DNA of 64,000 nt, taken from the NCBI RefSeq assembly GCF_000478605.2, contig NZ_ASHX02000001.1:4603001-4667000 (forward strand), written 5' to 3'. Source of the stretch: Streptomyces thermolilacinus SPC6 (GTDB taxonomy: Bacteria > Actinomycetota > Actinomycetes > Streptomycetales > Streptomycetaceae). The notes under the pieces were generated by a model. That model was not told the DNA's origin. It made no database searches and saw only the letters and a list, made by a program, of their open reading frames with translations. Positions 1 through 8,036 of this stretch are shown here, piece after piece. Positions within the stretch are counted from its first letter, which is position 1; each line of letters begins with the position of its first letter. Position numbers and translations under genes: made by a program.

Positions 1-253
1 CCGGCGTGTCGTAGTCGTGGTGGCGGCGGATGTGCTCCTCCAGCGCCTCGTACCGCTCGGCGGCCGTCTTGAACAGCACCTGCCACTCGCTCGCGGTCTC
101 GACGGCGCCCTCCCACCGGTAGACGGAAATCACGGGCCCGGACACCTGCGCGCACGCGGCGACCCGCGCCTCCACCGCGCTCCGCGCGAGCGCCTCGGCC
201 TTCTCGGCCGCGTCGGTGGTGGTCAGTACGGCCAGCACGTCGCTCACGCTCAC
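1..253 (-). CDS. cutA: CutA-type divalent ion tolerance protein (C-terminal end cut by window edge)
   Basis: About 84 codons are visible and the end of the gene lies beyond the left edge. The translation carries the CutA1 pattern: a LAVLTTTD first strand, an AARVAACAQV helix, then VYRWEGAVETASEWQVLFKT and YEALEEHIRRHH. The family forms small trimeric cytoplasmic proteins linked to copper and other divalent ion tolerance, although the exact biochemical role is unsettled. I chose the GTG at 253 because a GGAGG lies 5 nt upstream. A second in-frame GTG at 247 is possible. Confidence 0.85.
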   Translation of the reverse strand, partial: MSVSDVLAVLTTTDAAEKAEALARSAVEARVAACAQVSGPVISVYRWEGAVETASEWQVLFKTAAERYEALEEHIRRHHDYDTP

Positions 254-320
254 ACTCTCCTCCGCTCGGGGCACACCGCCGCCACCCCAGCATGGCACCA
301 CCCGCCCGCGCGGAGAGCGG

Positions 321-1139
321 TCAGGGGCGGGGGTGCAGGGCCACGGGCGGGTGGTCGAGGCGGAGGCCGAAGTGGTCGCGGTACGCGGCGAGGAGGTCCG
401 CGTCGTCGTCGAGCGGGCGCTCCTCGCGCGTGCCGCCCTCGGAGGTGATCAGGCGGCGGCCGCTGAGCGTGACACGGCCCCGCTCGGTGAGCAGCGAGGC
501 GAGCGGCGCCCGGGTGAACGGCGAGTCGGGCGAGGTGCGGTGCCACCAGGCGCCCGTCGTGAAGTCGGCCAGGACGCGCGGCCGCCGCTCCAGCCGGTAG
601 CGCGGCCGGCCGTCCCGTACGACGTCGAGGTCGCCGTCCGCGCCCGGCTCCTCGCTCTCCACGATCCGGAACACGCCCGACGGGTCCTTCTGCTCACCGC
701 GCTCGTCCAGGGCCAGCGGGAAGTGGCTGTGGTCGCCGAAGCCCACGTCGGCCAGCCACGCCCGTCCGCCGCCGTCCGCCGCCAGGACCCGCAGCGCGAG
801 GTGGTCGTACGGGATGCCGAGGCGCCCGTCGTCGCCGTACACGCGGGCCTGGAGCAGCTCCACCTCGTACCCGAGGGTCCGCAGCAGCGCCGCGAACGCG
901 CCGTTCAACTCGTAGCAGAAGCCGCCCCGCCCCCGGTCCACGACCTTGCCGACGAGCGCCGTCTCGTCCAGGACGATGTCCTCGCGGAGGTGGACCGACA
1001 GGTTCTCGAACGGCACCGCCCTCAGGTGCCGCAGCTGGAGGTCGCGCAGGACGTCCTCGGTGGGGCGGGCGGGCCGGCCGGCGACGCCGATGCGGCGCAG
1101 GTACGCGTCGAGCCGCTCGGGCGGCAGTGTCGTCTCCAT
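321..1139 (-). CDS. Arylamine N-acetyltransferase (NAT)
   Basis: This 272-residue cytosolic enzyme would transfer acetyl or other acyl groups from CoA to arylamines, hydrazines or related amines. The Cys-His-Asp triad is visible as RGGFCYELN (Cys75), PYDHLALRV (His113, 38 residues later as in Salmonella NAT) and LADVGFGD (Asp131). The N-terminal helical part LDAYLRRIG and PFENLSVHL are typical of the family, as is the length. I start at the ATG at 1139, which has GGGAGG 10 nt upstream. An ATG at 1148 is an alternative. It is a single gene facing cutA. Homologues act in both xenobiotic detoxification and amide synthase steps of ansamycins, but nothing here points to the latter. Confidence 0.9.
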   Translation of the reverse strand: METTLPPERLDAYLRRIGVAGRPARPTEDVLRDLQLRHLRAVPFENLSVHLREDIVLDETALVGKVVDRGRGGFCYELNGAFAALLRTLGYEVELLQARVYGDDGRLGIPYDHLALRVLAADGGGRAWLADVGFGDHSHFPLALDERGEQKDPSGVFRIVESEEPGADGDLDVVRDGRPRYRLERRPRVLADFTTGAWWHRTSPDSPFTRAPLASLLTERGRVTLSGRRLITSEGGTREERPLDDDADLLAAYRDHFGLRLDHPPVALHPRP

Positions 1140-1239
1140 GGCGTCCATGCCTCCCAGTCTCCCCACCGGCCCGCGCCACCACCATGGGCCGCTGGTCCTA
1201 GACGCCGGGCCTTACGCCGGGCCGCCCTCCGTGCGTGCC

Positions 1240-2094
1240 TCACCCGGTCCACGGCGCCGGGCCGTGCGACGGAGCGACCGGAGCGGCACCCTGCGCCGGA
1301 GCGACCGGCGCCGGGCCGCCCGCCGGGCCACCGGCCACCCGTCCCGCCGGGCCGCCGGTCACGCGTACCGACGGGCGCCCCGCCGCCCCCGGCCCGTACA
1401 GCAGCGCCGCCAGCGCCGTGCCGAGCAGGGCGCCGAGCAGCTGGGCGGCGACGAAGCCGGGGAGCGAGCCGGGCGCGATCCCGGTGAACGAGTCCGTCAG
1501 TGAACGCCCCGCCGTCGCCGCCGGGTTGGCGAACGACCCGGACGACGTGAACCAGATCGCCGCCCCGATGTACGCCGCCACCGCGAGCGGCGCGAACCGG
1601 GCCCGGCCCAGCCGCTCCAGCGCGACGATCAGCAGGACCAGCCCGGCCGTCGCGACCGTCTCGCCGAGCAGCAGGTGCGCCTCCGCCCGTTCCCGCGTCG
1701 CCCAGGACCAGCCGGCCCCGCCGGGCGCCCGCCCGAACATCGCCTCCGCCAGCAGCGCCCCGGCCGCCGCGCCCACCGGCTGCGCGGCCAGGTACAGGGC
1801 CACCTCGCGCGCGGGGACCCGCACCCCGGCCCGGCGGCGGGACCACCAGGCGCACAGCGTGACCACCGGGTTGAGGTGCCCGCCCGACAGCGGGCCGAGC
1901 TGCGCGATCAGCAGCCCGAGCGCCACGGCCGAGACGAGCGAGTTGGCCAGCAGCCGCACCCCCGTGTCGTCGCTGAGCGCCGACGCCTGGAGGCCCGACC
2001 CGACGACCGCCGCGACCAGCGCCGCCGTACCGACCAGCTCCGCCAGCACCCGCCGCCCCAGCGGCGCCGCCCCTCCCAGCGTCCCGGTCCCCAC
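1240..2094 (-). CDS. MIP/aquaporin family channel with an atypical pore
   Basis: This 284-residue membrane protein has six hydrophobic helices and two half-helix loops. The first pore motif is HLNPVV (NPV, Asn75) and the second is FANPAA (NPA, Asn190). In water and glycerol channels an Arg normally follows the second NPA and forms the selectivity filter. Here that position is Ala, so the pore is probably wider or differently charged. Actinobacterial channels of this type often occur in arsenic or metalloid loci, but no arsR, arsC or arsB is adjacent here. The last 45 residues are a Gly/Pro/Ala-rich tail (GGPAG, PVAPAQG, PVAPSHG) encoded by repeat-like DNA. A 20-bp dyad lies 20 nt upstream of the start. 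Water, glycerol or metalloid transport cannot be told apart from sequence. Confidence 0.8.
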   Translation of the reverse strand: MGTGTLGGAAPLGRRVLAELVGTAALVAAVVGSGLQASALSDDTGVRLLANSLVSAVALGLLIAQLGPLSGGHLNPVVTLCAWWSRRRAGVRVPAREVALYLAAQPVGAAAGALLAEAMFGRAPGGAGWSWATRERAEAHLLLGETVATAGLVLLIVALERLGRARFAPLAVAAYIGAAIWFTSSGSFANPAATAGRSLTDSFTGIAPGSLPGFVAAQLLGALLGTALAALLYGPGAAGRPSVRVTGGPAGRVAGGPAGGPAPVAPAQGAAPVAPSHGPAPWTG

Positions 2095-2113
2095 GGCCGC
2101 CCCCCTTCTCGAT

Positions 2114-2133
2114 AATGGAAGATGTATTCCATT
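2114..2133. promoter_or_regulatory. Perfect dyad AATGGAA-N6-TTCCATT between divergent genes
   Basis: This is an exact 7+6+7 inverted repeat in an AT-rich patch just upstream of the aquaporin start and about 160 nt from the divergent chelatase gene. A second, overlapping repeat, ATTCC-N7-GGAAT, spans 2126-2142. The position next to the likely promoter suggests a repressor or activator site for the aquaporin gene. No regulator gene lies beside it, so the cognate protein is unknown. Confidence 0.55.
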
Positions 2134-2296
2134 CTACGGAATCAATCGGGCCGCTCGGCCCGTCAACGCCGCGCACCGGCCCATGTGAGCCGACGCCAAA
2201 GCACCCGTCACAGCCGTGCAACACCGCCGCAACCTCCACCCGCGAGGATCGGCGCACGATCCTCACCCCGCCCCCGACGGAACGCGCAGGCCGCCC

Positions 2297-3145
2297 ATGA
2301 ACACACCGACCCTGGTCGCCGTCGCCCACGGCAGCCGCGACCCCCGCGCCCTGCCCGCCGTGACCGCCCTCCTCGAAGAGGTCCGCGCCCTCCGGCCCGG
2401 CCTGCCCGTCCGCCTCGGCCACGTCGAACTGAACGAGCCGCTGCTCACCGACACCCTCGGCACGCTCCCCACCGGCGGCGAAGCCGTCCTCGTCCCGCTC
2501 CTCTTCGGCCGCGGCCACCACGTCAAACACGACCTGCCGGGCGCAGCCCGGTCCGCCGCCCCCCGCGTCCGCGCCCGCGTGGCCGCCCCGCTGGGCCCCC
2601 ATCCGCTCCTCGCCGAGGCCCTCCACGACCGGCTCACCGAGGCGGGCTGGCGCCCCGGTCCCCGTACGCACCGCACCGCCGGAGTCGTCCTCGCCGCCGC
2701 CGGGTCCCGCGACCCCGAGTCCACCGCGGGCACCCGCCGCCTCGCCGCGCTGCTCAGCGACCGCCTCGGCGGCGTCCCCGTCCTCGCCGCCTACGCCTCC
2801 GCCGCCTCACCCACCGTCCCCGAAGCCGTCCGCGAGCTCACCGCCCGCGGCCGTACCCGGATCGCCGTCGCCTCCTGCTTCACCGCGCCCGGCCTGTTCG
2901 CCGCCCGCAGCGCCGCGGCCGCGCCCTGGATCGCCGCCGCCCCGCTCGGCCCGCACCCCGCCCTCGCCCGGCTCGCCCTCCACCGCTACGACCAGGCCCT
3001 CGCCCGTACCGCCGGAGCCCGTACCGCCGACGCCCGTACCGCCGAAGCCTGTACGGCCGGAGCCCGCCCCGTCCGGCCCCCGGCCCGCACGCCCGCGCCC
3101 GCCGCCGCCCCGCCCCCGCACCCCCACACGTACGCCGCCGTCTGA
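2297..3145 (+). CDS. CbiX/SirB-like sirohydrochlorin chelatase family protein
   Basis: This 282-residue cytosolic protein has two tandem CbiX-type halves. The first half begins VAVAHGSRDPR, with the metal-binding His, and continues VLVPLLFGRGHHVKHDLP. The second begins LAAAGSRDPES and lacks that His. The family inserts cobalt, iron or nickel into sirohydrochlorin for cobalamin, siroheme or related cofactors. No other tetrapyrrole gene is nearby, so the metal is undetermined. I start at the ATG at 2297. An upstream in-frame extension to 2216 has no family similarity. The last 45 residues are low-complexity repeats (ARTAGARTADARTAEA, then Pro-rich) not seen in the core fold. Confidence 0.8.
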   Translation: MNTPTLVAVAHGSRDPRALPAVTALLEEVRALRPGLPVRLGHVELNEPLLTDTLGTLPTGGEAVLVPLLFGRGHHVKHDLPGAARSAAPRVRARVAAPLGPHPLLAEALHDRLTEAGWRPGPRTHRTAGVVLAAAGSRDPESTAGTRRLAALLSDRLGGVPVLAAYASAASPTVPEAVRELTARGRTRIAVASCFTAPGLFAARSAAAAPWIAAAPLGPHPALARLALHRYDQALARTAGARTADARTAEACTAGARPVRPPARTPAPAAAPPPHPHTYAAV

Positions 3146-3201
3146 CGCACCGCCCGCCGCCGCACGCATCACTGTCACCCCCTGCGGTTACCTTTCACTG
3201 C

Positions 3202-4515
3202 ATGAACGGCATGGCAGGCACGACCCCCCAGGACCACGCGTACGACGCGGCCGCCACCGAGCGCTGGGCCGCCGAGCCCGACAAGCGCCCCGGCCGCACC
3301 GCCTTCCAGCGCGACCGGGCCCGCGTCCTGCACTCCTCCGCCCTGCGCCGCCTCGCGGGCAAGACCCAGGTCGTCACGCCCGGCACCCGGGGGCTCGCCT
3401 GGGACGCCAGCCCCCGCACCCGGCTCACCCACTCCCTGGAATGCGCCCAGGTCGGCCGCGAGCTGGGCGCCGCCCTCGGCTGCGACCCCGACCTGGTGGA
3501 AGCCGCCTGCCTCTCCCATGACATGGGCCACCCCCCGTTCGGCCACAACGGCGAGCAGGCGCTGAACGAGTTCGCCAAGGACTGCGGCGGCTTCGAGGGC
3601 AACGCCCAGTCGCTGCGCCTCCTCACCCGCATCGAACCCAAGAGGTTCGTCCCCGACCCGGCCACCGGCGACCTCGTCAGCGTCGGCCTCAACCTCACCC
3701 GCGCCGCCCTCGACGCCGCCACCAAGTACCCCTGGCCGCGCGGCGCCCACCCCACCGACCCGCACTCCCCGAAGTTCGGCGTGTACGAGGACGACCTGCC
3801 CGTCTTCGCGTGGGCCCGCCAGGGCGCCCCCGAGGGCCGCACCTGCTTCGAGGCCCAGGTCATGGACTGGTCCGACGACGTCGCCTACTCGGTGCACGAC
3901 TTCGAGGACGGCCTCCACGCCGGGCACATCGACCCCAACCTCCTCCTCGCCGAACCCGAGCGCGCCGACATCTGGCGCGTCGCCATCGGCCGCTACGTCC
4001 CCGCCGACACGGACCCGCAGGAGCTGGCCGACGCCCTCGACCGGCTCATCGACCAGGAGTGGTGGCCGCACGGCTACGACGGCACCGCCCTCGCGCAGGC
4101 CCGCCTCAAGGACGCCACCAGCCAGCTCATCGGCCGCTTCTGCCTCGCCGCCGAGGGCGCCACCCGCCAGGCGTACGGCTCCGGCCGCCTCACCCGGTAC
4201 GGCGCCCGGCTCGTCGTCCCCCGCGAGACCCGCAACGAGTGCGCCGTCCTCAAGGCCGTCGCCGACCGGTACGTGATGCAGCGCGCCGAACAGGAGACCC
4301 TCCGCGCCGACCAGCGGATCGTCATCGCCGAGCTGGCCGACGCCCTCGTCCAGCGCGCCCCCGACGGCCTCGACCCGCAGTTCCGCGCCCTGTTCGACGC
4401 CGCGCCCGACGACCGGGCCCGCAAGCGGGTCGTCGTCGACCAGATCGCCTCGTTCACCGACGCCACCGCCCGCGCCCTCCACGCCCGCCTCACCGCGCCC
4501 CACCGGCCCCGGTAG
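3202..4515 (+). CDS. dgt: Deoxyguanosinetriphosphate triphosphohydrolase (dGTPase)
   Basis: This 437-residue HD-superfamily enzyme would hydrolyse dGTP and possibly other dNTPs to the nucleoside and triphosphate, so controlling the nucleotide pool. HD residues are visible in RLTHSLE (His77), SHDMGHPPFGHNGEQAL (His106, Asp107) and the later DWSDDVAYSVHDFED. TAFQRDRARVLHSSALRRLAGKTQV is the family N-terminal signature. No Shine-Dalgarno sequence precedes the ATG, but a TTACCT hexamer ends 8 nt before it, so translation may be from a leaderless mRNA. It lies two genes upstream of dnaG, the usual actinobacterial arrangement. Confidence 0.93.
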   Translation: MNGMAGTTPQDHAYDAAATERWAAEPDKRPGRTAFQRDRARVLHSSALRRLAGKTQVVTPGTRGLAWDASPRTRLTHSLECAQVGRELGAALGCDPDLVEAACLSHDMGHPPFGHNGEQALNEFAKDCGGFEGNAQSLRLLTRIEPKRFVPDPATGDLVSVGLNLTRAALDAATKYPWPRGAHPTDPHSPKFGVYEDDLPVFAWARQGAPEGRTCFEAQVMDWSDDVAYSVHDFEDGLHAGHIDPNLLLAEPERADIWRVAIGRYVPADTDPQELADALDRLIDQEWWPHGYDGTALAQARLKDATSQLIGRFCLAAEGATRQAYGSGRLTRYGARLVVPRETRNECAVLKAVADRYVMQRAEQETLRADQRIVIAELADALVQRAPDGLDPQFRALFDAAPDDRARKRVVVDQIASFTDATARALHARLTAPHRPR

Positions 4516-4630
4516 GTCCTCTTCCGCGCCGCACCCCGATACGGGACCCTCGCTGGGGCGCCACGGCCGGACGGCGGCCCCCGGCGTAGCGTGGACACGG
4601 ACGAACCGTGCATTCCGGTAGGAGGCGACA

Positions 4631-5908
4631 GTGGTCGACGCAGATGAGACCTTCGTCATCGTGGGCGGGGGACTGGCCGGGGCCAAGGCGGCCGAAACCC
4701 TCCGCGCCGAGGGGTTCTCCGGCCGCGTGATCCTCGTCGGCGACGAACGCGACCACCCCTACGAACGGCCACCGCTCTCCAAGGGCTACCTCTCCGGCAA
4801 GGAGGAACGCGACAGCGTCTTCGTCCACGAACCCGGCTGGTACGCGCGCAACGACGTGGAACTCCACCTCGGGCAGCCCGTCACCGCCATCGACCGCGAC
4901 GTCCGCACCGTCCGCCTCGGGGACGGCACCACGATCCACTACGACCGGCTGCTGCTGGCCACCGGCGCCGAACCGCGCCGCCTCGACATCCCCGGCACCG
5001 ACCTCGCGGGCGTCCACCACCTGCGCCGCCTCTGCCACGCCGACCGGCTCCAGGGCGTACTCGCCGCCCTCGGCCGGGACAACGGCCACCTCGTCATCGC
5101 GGGCGCGGGCTGGATCGGCCTGGAGGTCGCCGCCGCCGCGCGCGGCTACGGCGCCGAGGTCACCGTCGTCGAACCGGCCGCCACCCCGCTCCACCAGGTC
5201 GTCGGCCCCGAGATCGGCCAGATGTTCACCGAGCTGCACGCCGAGCACGGCGTCCGCTTCCACTTCGGCACCCGCCTCACCGAGATCGTCGGCCAGGACG
5301 GCATGGTCCTCGCCGCCCGCACCGACGACGGCGACGAACACCCCGCGCACGCCGTCCTCGCCGCCGTCGGCGCCGCGCCCCGCACCGCGCTCGCCGAGGC
5401 CGCCGGACTCGCCCTCGCCGACCGCGCCCACGGCGGCGGCATCGCCGTCGACGCCTCCCTGCGCACCTCCGACCCGCGCGTGTACGCCGCCGGGGACGTG
5501 GCCGCCGTGCACCACCCCCTGCTGGGTCTGCGGCTGCGCGTCGAGCACTGGGCCAACGCCCTCAACAGCGGCCCCGCCGCCGCCCGCGCCATGCTCGGCA
5601 AGGACGTCTCGTACGACCGGGTGCCGTACTTCTTCTCCGACCAGTACGACCTCGGCCTGGAGTACTCCGGCTGGGCGCCGCCCGGCTCGTACGACCAGGT
5701 CGTGCTGCGCGGCGACGCGGGGAAGCGGCAGTTCATCGCGTTCTGGCTGAAGGAGCGCCGCGTCCTGGCCGGGATGAACGTGAACGTGTGGGACGTCACA
5801 GAACCGATCCAGGACCTCGTCCGCGCGGGCGCCATGGGCACCGCCGTGGACCCGGACGCCCTGGCGGACCCGTCGGCCCCCCTCCCGTCCCTGCTGCCGG
5901 GCTCGTAG
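4631..5908 (+). CDS. FAD-dependent pyridine nucleotide-disulfide/ferredoxin reductase family protein
   Basis: This 425-residue cytoplasmic flavoprotein starts with a GTG after GTAGGAGG. An N-terminal FAD Rossmann motif, VGGGLAGAKAAETLR, is followed by ERPPLSKGYL. A second nucleotide motif, IAGAGWIGLEVAA, binds NAD(P)H, and YAAGDVAAVHH is the FAD ribityl motif. A C-terminal reductase domain (YFFSDQYDLGLEYSG) is typical of rubredoxin, putidaredoxin and rhodocoxin reductases. It would pass electrons from NAD(P)H to a small iron-sulfur partner, which is not encoded nearby. It sits between dgt and dnaG, a position I recall as conserved in Streptomyces. Confidence 0.85.
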   Translation: MVDADETFVIVGGGLAGAKAAETLRAEGFSGRVILVGDERDHPYERPPLSKGYLSGKEERDSVFVHEPGWYARNDVELHLGQPVTAIDRDVRTVRLGDGTTIHYDRLLLATGAEPRRLDIPGTDLAGVHHLRRLCHADRLQGVLAALGRDNGHLVIAGAGWIGLEVAAAARGYGAEVTVVEPAATPLHQVVGPEIGQMFTELHAEHGVRFHFGTRLTEIVGQDGMVLAARTDDGDEHPAHAVLAAVGAAPRTALAEAAGLALADRAHGGGIAVDASLRTSDPRVYAAGDVAAVHHPLLGLRLRVEHWANALNSGPAAARAMLGKDVSYDRVPYFFSDQYDLGLEYSGWAPPGSYDQVVLRGDAGKRQFIAFWLKERRVLAGMNVNVWDVTEPIQDLVRAGAMGTAVDPDALADPSAPLPSLLPGS

Positions 5909-5929
5909 CGGCGAGCGCCCGCAGGCCGC

Positions 5930-6012
5930 ATCTCTGCGGGGGGGGGGGGCGACCCCCGCGCACCCGTAGGCTGTGATCTCTGCGAGGGGCGACCCCCGCG
6001 CCCCCGTAGAAT
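5930..6012 (+). promoter_or_regulatory. Duplicated promoter-like block before dnaG, with a 12-G run
   Basis: Two imperfect direct copies of about 38 bp lie head to tail at 5930-5970 and 5976-6011. Both read ATCTCTGCG, then a G-rich stretch, then CGACCCCCGCGC and CCCGTAG. In the first copy the G stretch is an uninterrupted run of twelve (5938-5949). In the second it is GAGGGG. The second copy ends in TAGAAT (6007-6012), a good -10 box only 6 nt before the dnaG GTG, which implies a leaderless dnaG transcript. The first copy ends in the weaker TAGGCT. Confidence 0.6.
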
Positions 6013-6018
6013 TCCTGC

Positions 6019-7941
6019 GTGGCAGGCAGGATCAACGATGACGACGTGAAGGCGGTACGGGACGCCGTCCCGATCGATGCCGTCGTGTCCGAGTACCTCC
6101 AGCTGCGCAACGCCGGCGGCGGCAACCTCAAGGGCCTGTGCCCCTTCCACGACGAGAAGTCCCCGTCCTTCCAGGTCAGCCCGAGCAAGGGTCTCTTCCA
6201 CTGCTTCGGCTGCCAGGAGGGCGGGGACACCATCGCCTTCGTCATGAAGATCGACCACCTCTCCTTCTCGGAGACGGTCGAGCGCCTCGCCGCCCGCGCC
6301 GGGATCACCCTCCGGTACGAGGAGGGCGGCTACAACCCCACCCACCAGCGCGGCGAGCGCATCCGCCTGATCGAGGCGCACAAGGCCGCCGCCCAGTACT
6401 ACGCCGAGCAACTCGGCGGCGCCGAGGCGGAGATCGGGCGCCGGTTCCTCGCCGAGCGCGGCTTCGACCAGGCCGCCGCCGAGCACTTCGGCGTCGGCTA
6501 CAGCCCCGCCGGATGGGACCACCTCACGCGCCACCTGCGCGGCAGGGGCTTCTCCGACAAGGAGCTGATCCTCTCCGGGCTCTCCCAGGACGGCCGCCGC
6601 GGCCCCATCGACCGCTTCCGCGGCCGCCTCATGTGGCCCATCCGCGACGTCGGCGGCGACGTGGTCGGCTTCGGCGCCCGCCGCCTGCGCGACGACGACA
6701 ACGGCCCCAAGTACCTGAACACGCCCGAGACGCCGATCTACCGCAAGTCGCAGGTCCTCTACGGCATCGACCTCGCCAAGAAGGACATCGCCAAGATCAG
6801 CCGGGCCGTCGTCGTCGAGGGCTACACCGACGTCATGGCCTGTCACCTCGCCGGGGTCACCACCGCCATCGCGACCTGCGGCACGTCATTCGGCGGCGAC
6901 CACATCAAGATCCTCCGACGGCTGCTGATGGACAACGGCTCCGCGCGCGTCATCTTCACCTTCGACGGCGACGCGGCCGGGCAGAAGGCGGCGCTGCGGG
7001 CGTTCGAGGACGACCAGAAGTTCGCCGCCGAGACGTACATCGCCATCGCCCCCGACGGCATGGACCCGTGCGAGCTGCGGCTCGTCAAGGGCGACGACGC
7101 CGTGCGGGAGCTGGTCGAGCCGCGCACCCCGCTGTTCGAGTTCGCGCTGCGGCAGATCGTGGGCCGGTACGACCTGGAGACCCCGGCGGGCCGGGCCGCC
7201 GCCCTGGACGAGGCCGCCCCGATCGTCGCCCGCATCAAGAACGTCGCCTCCCAGCACGAGGTCGCCGTCGAGCTGGCCGGGATGCTCGGCATCCTCGACA
7301 CGCAGTTCGTCGTCAAGCGCGTCGCCCAGATCGCCCGCTGGGCCCGCGACCGGGGCGGCGCCCCCGACGGCGGCCGCCCCCGCCCCGGCGCGGGCCCCCG
7401 CCCGCCCGCCGCGACCGCCGCGCAGGGCCCGGCGCAGCCGTCCTTCACCGGCCCGGCGCTCAACCTGCGCAGCCCCGCCCACCGCACCGAACGGGAACTG
7501 CTGAAGCTGGCCCTCCAGTACCCGGCACTGGTGTCCCCGGCGTTCGACGCGTACGGCGCCGACGAGTTCACCGCCCCGCCGTACGCCGCGGTGCGCCGCA
7601 CCATCGCCGAGGCGGGCGGCGCCGCGCAGGGCGTGGACAACGCCCCCGACTACCTGGCCCGCGTCCGCGAGGCCGCTCCGGACGACACGGTCCGCGCGCT
7701 CGTCACGGAGCTGGCCGTGGAGGCCGTCCTGGCCCGCGCGGTGGACGAGGCGTACGCGGGGGAGCAGCTGGTGCAGGTCCGGCTGCGGGCCGTGGACCGC
7801 CGCGTACGGGAGGTGCAGGGCTCCCTGACCCGGCTGGGCGCGCACGGCGACCCCGAGCGGCTGGCCGCCGTGCAGAACGAGCTCTGGGTCCTCCAGCAGT
7901 ACGCCCAGTCGCTGCGCAACCACGGCGCCGCCGCCCTCTGA
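6019..7941 (+). CDS. dnaG: DNA primase
   Basis: This 640-residue primase would synthesise RNA primers at the replication fork. The CHC2 zinc finger is CPFHDEKSPSF (Cys41, His44) with HCFGC (Cys62, Cys65). The RNA-polymerase core has VVEGYTDVMA and FDGDAAGQKAA of the Toprim fold. The C-terminal part that contacts DnaB follows a Pro/Ala-rich linker near residues 445-480. Length is normal for the family. The GTG start at 6019 has no Shine-Dalgarno sequence but sits 6 nt after TAGAAT, as expected of a leaderless transcript. Confidence 0.96.
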   Translation: MAGRINDDDVKAVRDAVPIDAVVSEYLQLRNAGGGNLKGLCPFHDEKSPSFQVSPSKGLFHCFGCQEGGDTIAFVMKIDHLSFSETVERLAARAGITLRYEEGGYNPTHQRGERIRLIEAHKAAAQYYAEQLGGAEAEIGRRFLAERGFDQAAAEHFGVGYSPAGWDHLTRHLRGRGFSDKELILSGLSQDGRRGPIDRFRGRLMWPIRDVGGDVVGFGARRLRDDDNGPKYLNTPETPIYRKSQVLYGIDLAKKDIAKISRAVVVEGYTDVMACHLAGVTTAIATCGTSFGGDHIKILRRLLMDNGSARVIFTFDGDAAGQKAALRAFEDDQKFAAETYIAIAPDGMDPCELRLVKGDDAVRELVEPRTPLFEFALRQIVGRYDLETPAGRAAALDEAAPIVARIKNVASQHEVAVELAGMLGILDTQFVVKRVAQIARWARDRGGAPDGGRPRPGAGPRPPAATAAQGPAQPSFTGPALNLRSPAHRTERELLKLALQYPALVSPAFDAYGADEFTAPPYAAVRRTIAEAGGAAQGVDNAPDYLARVREAAPDDTVRALVTELAVEAVLARAVDEAYAGEQLVQVRLRAVDRRVREVQGSLTRLGAHGDPERLAAVQNELWVLQQYAQSLRNHGAAAL

Positions 7942-8036
7942 GGCGCCCCTGCCGGGCCCGGGTTCCGTACCGACGGGTAGTCGCGCCGTCACGCACCGGT
8001 CGCAAAAAGTGAGCGCACGACCCTCGTGGCGGTGAT

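Noticed and set aside
2122..3201. Long Arg/Pro-rich in-frame extension upstream of dgt
   Set aside because: It overlaps the CbiX gene in another frame, has no family similarity, and the dGTPase signature begins right after the ATG at 3202.
3175..4686. 503-codon open frame antisense to dgt
   Set aside because: Gly/Val/Glu-rich shadow typical of high-GC DNA; the plus strand encodes a clear dGTPase.
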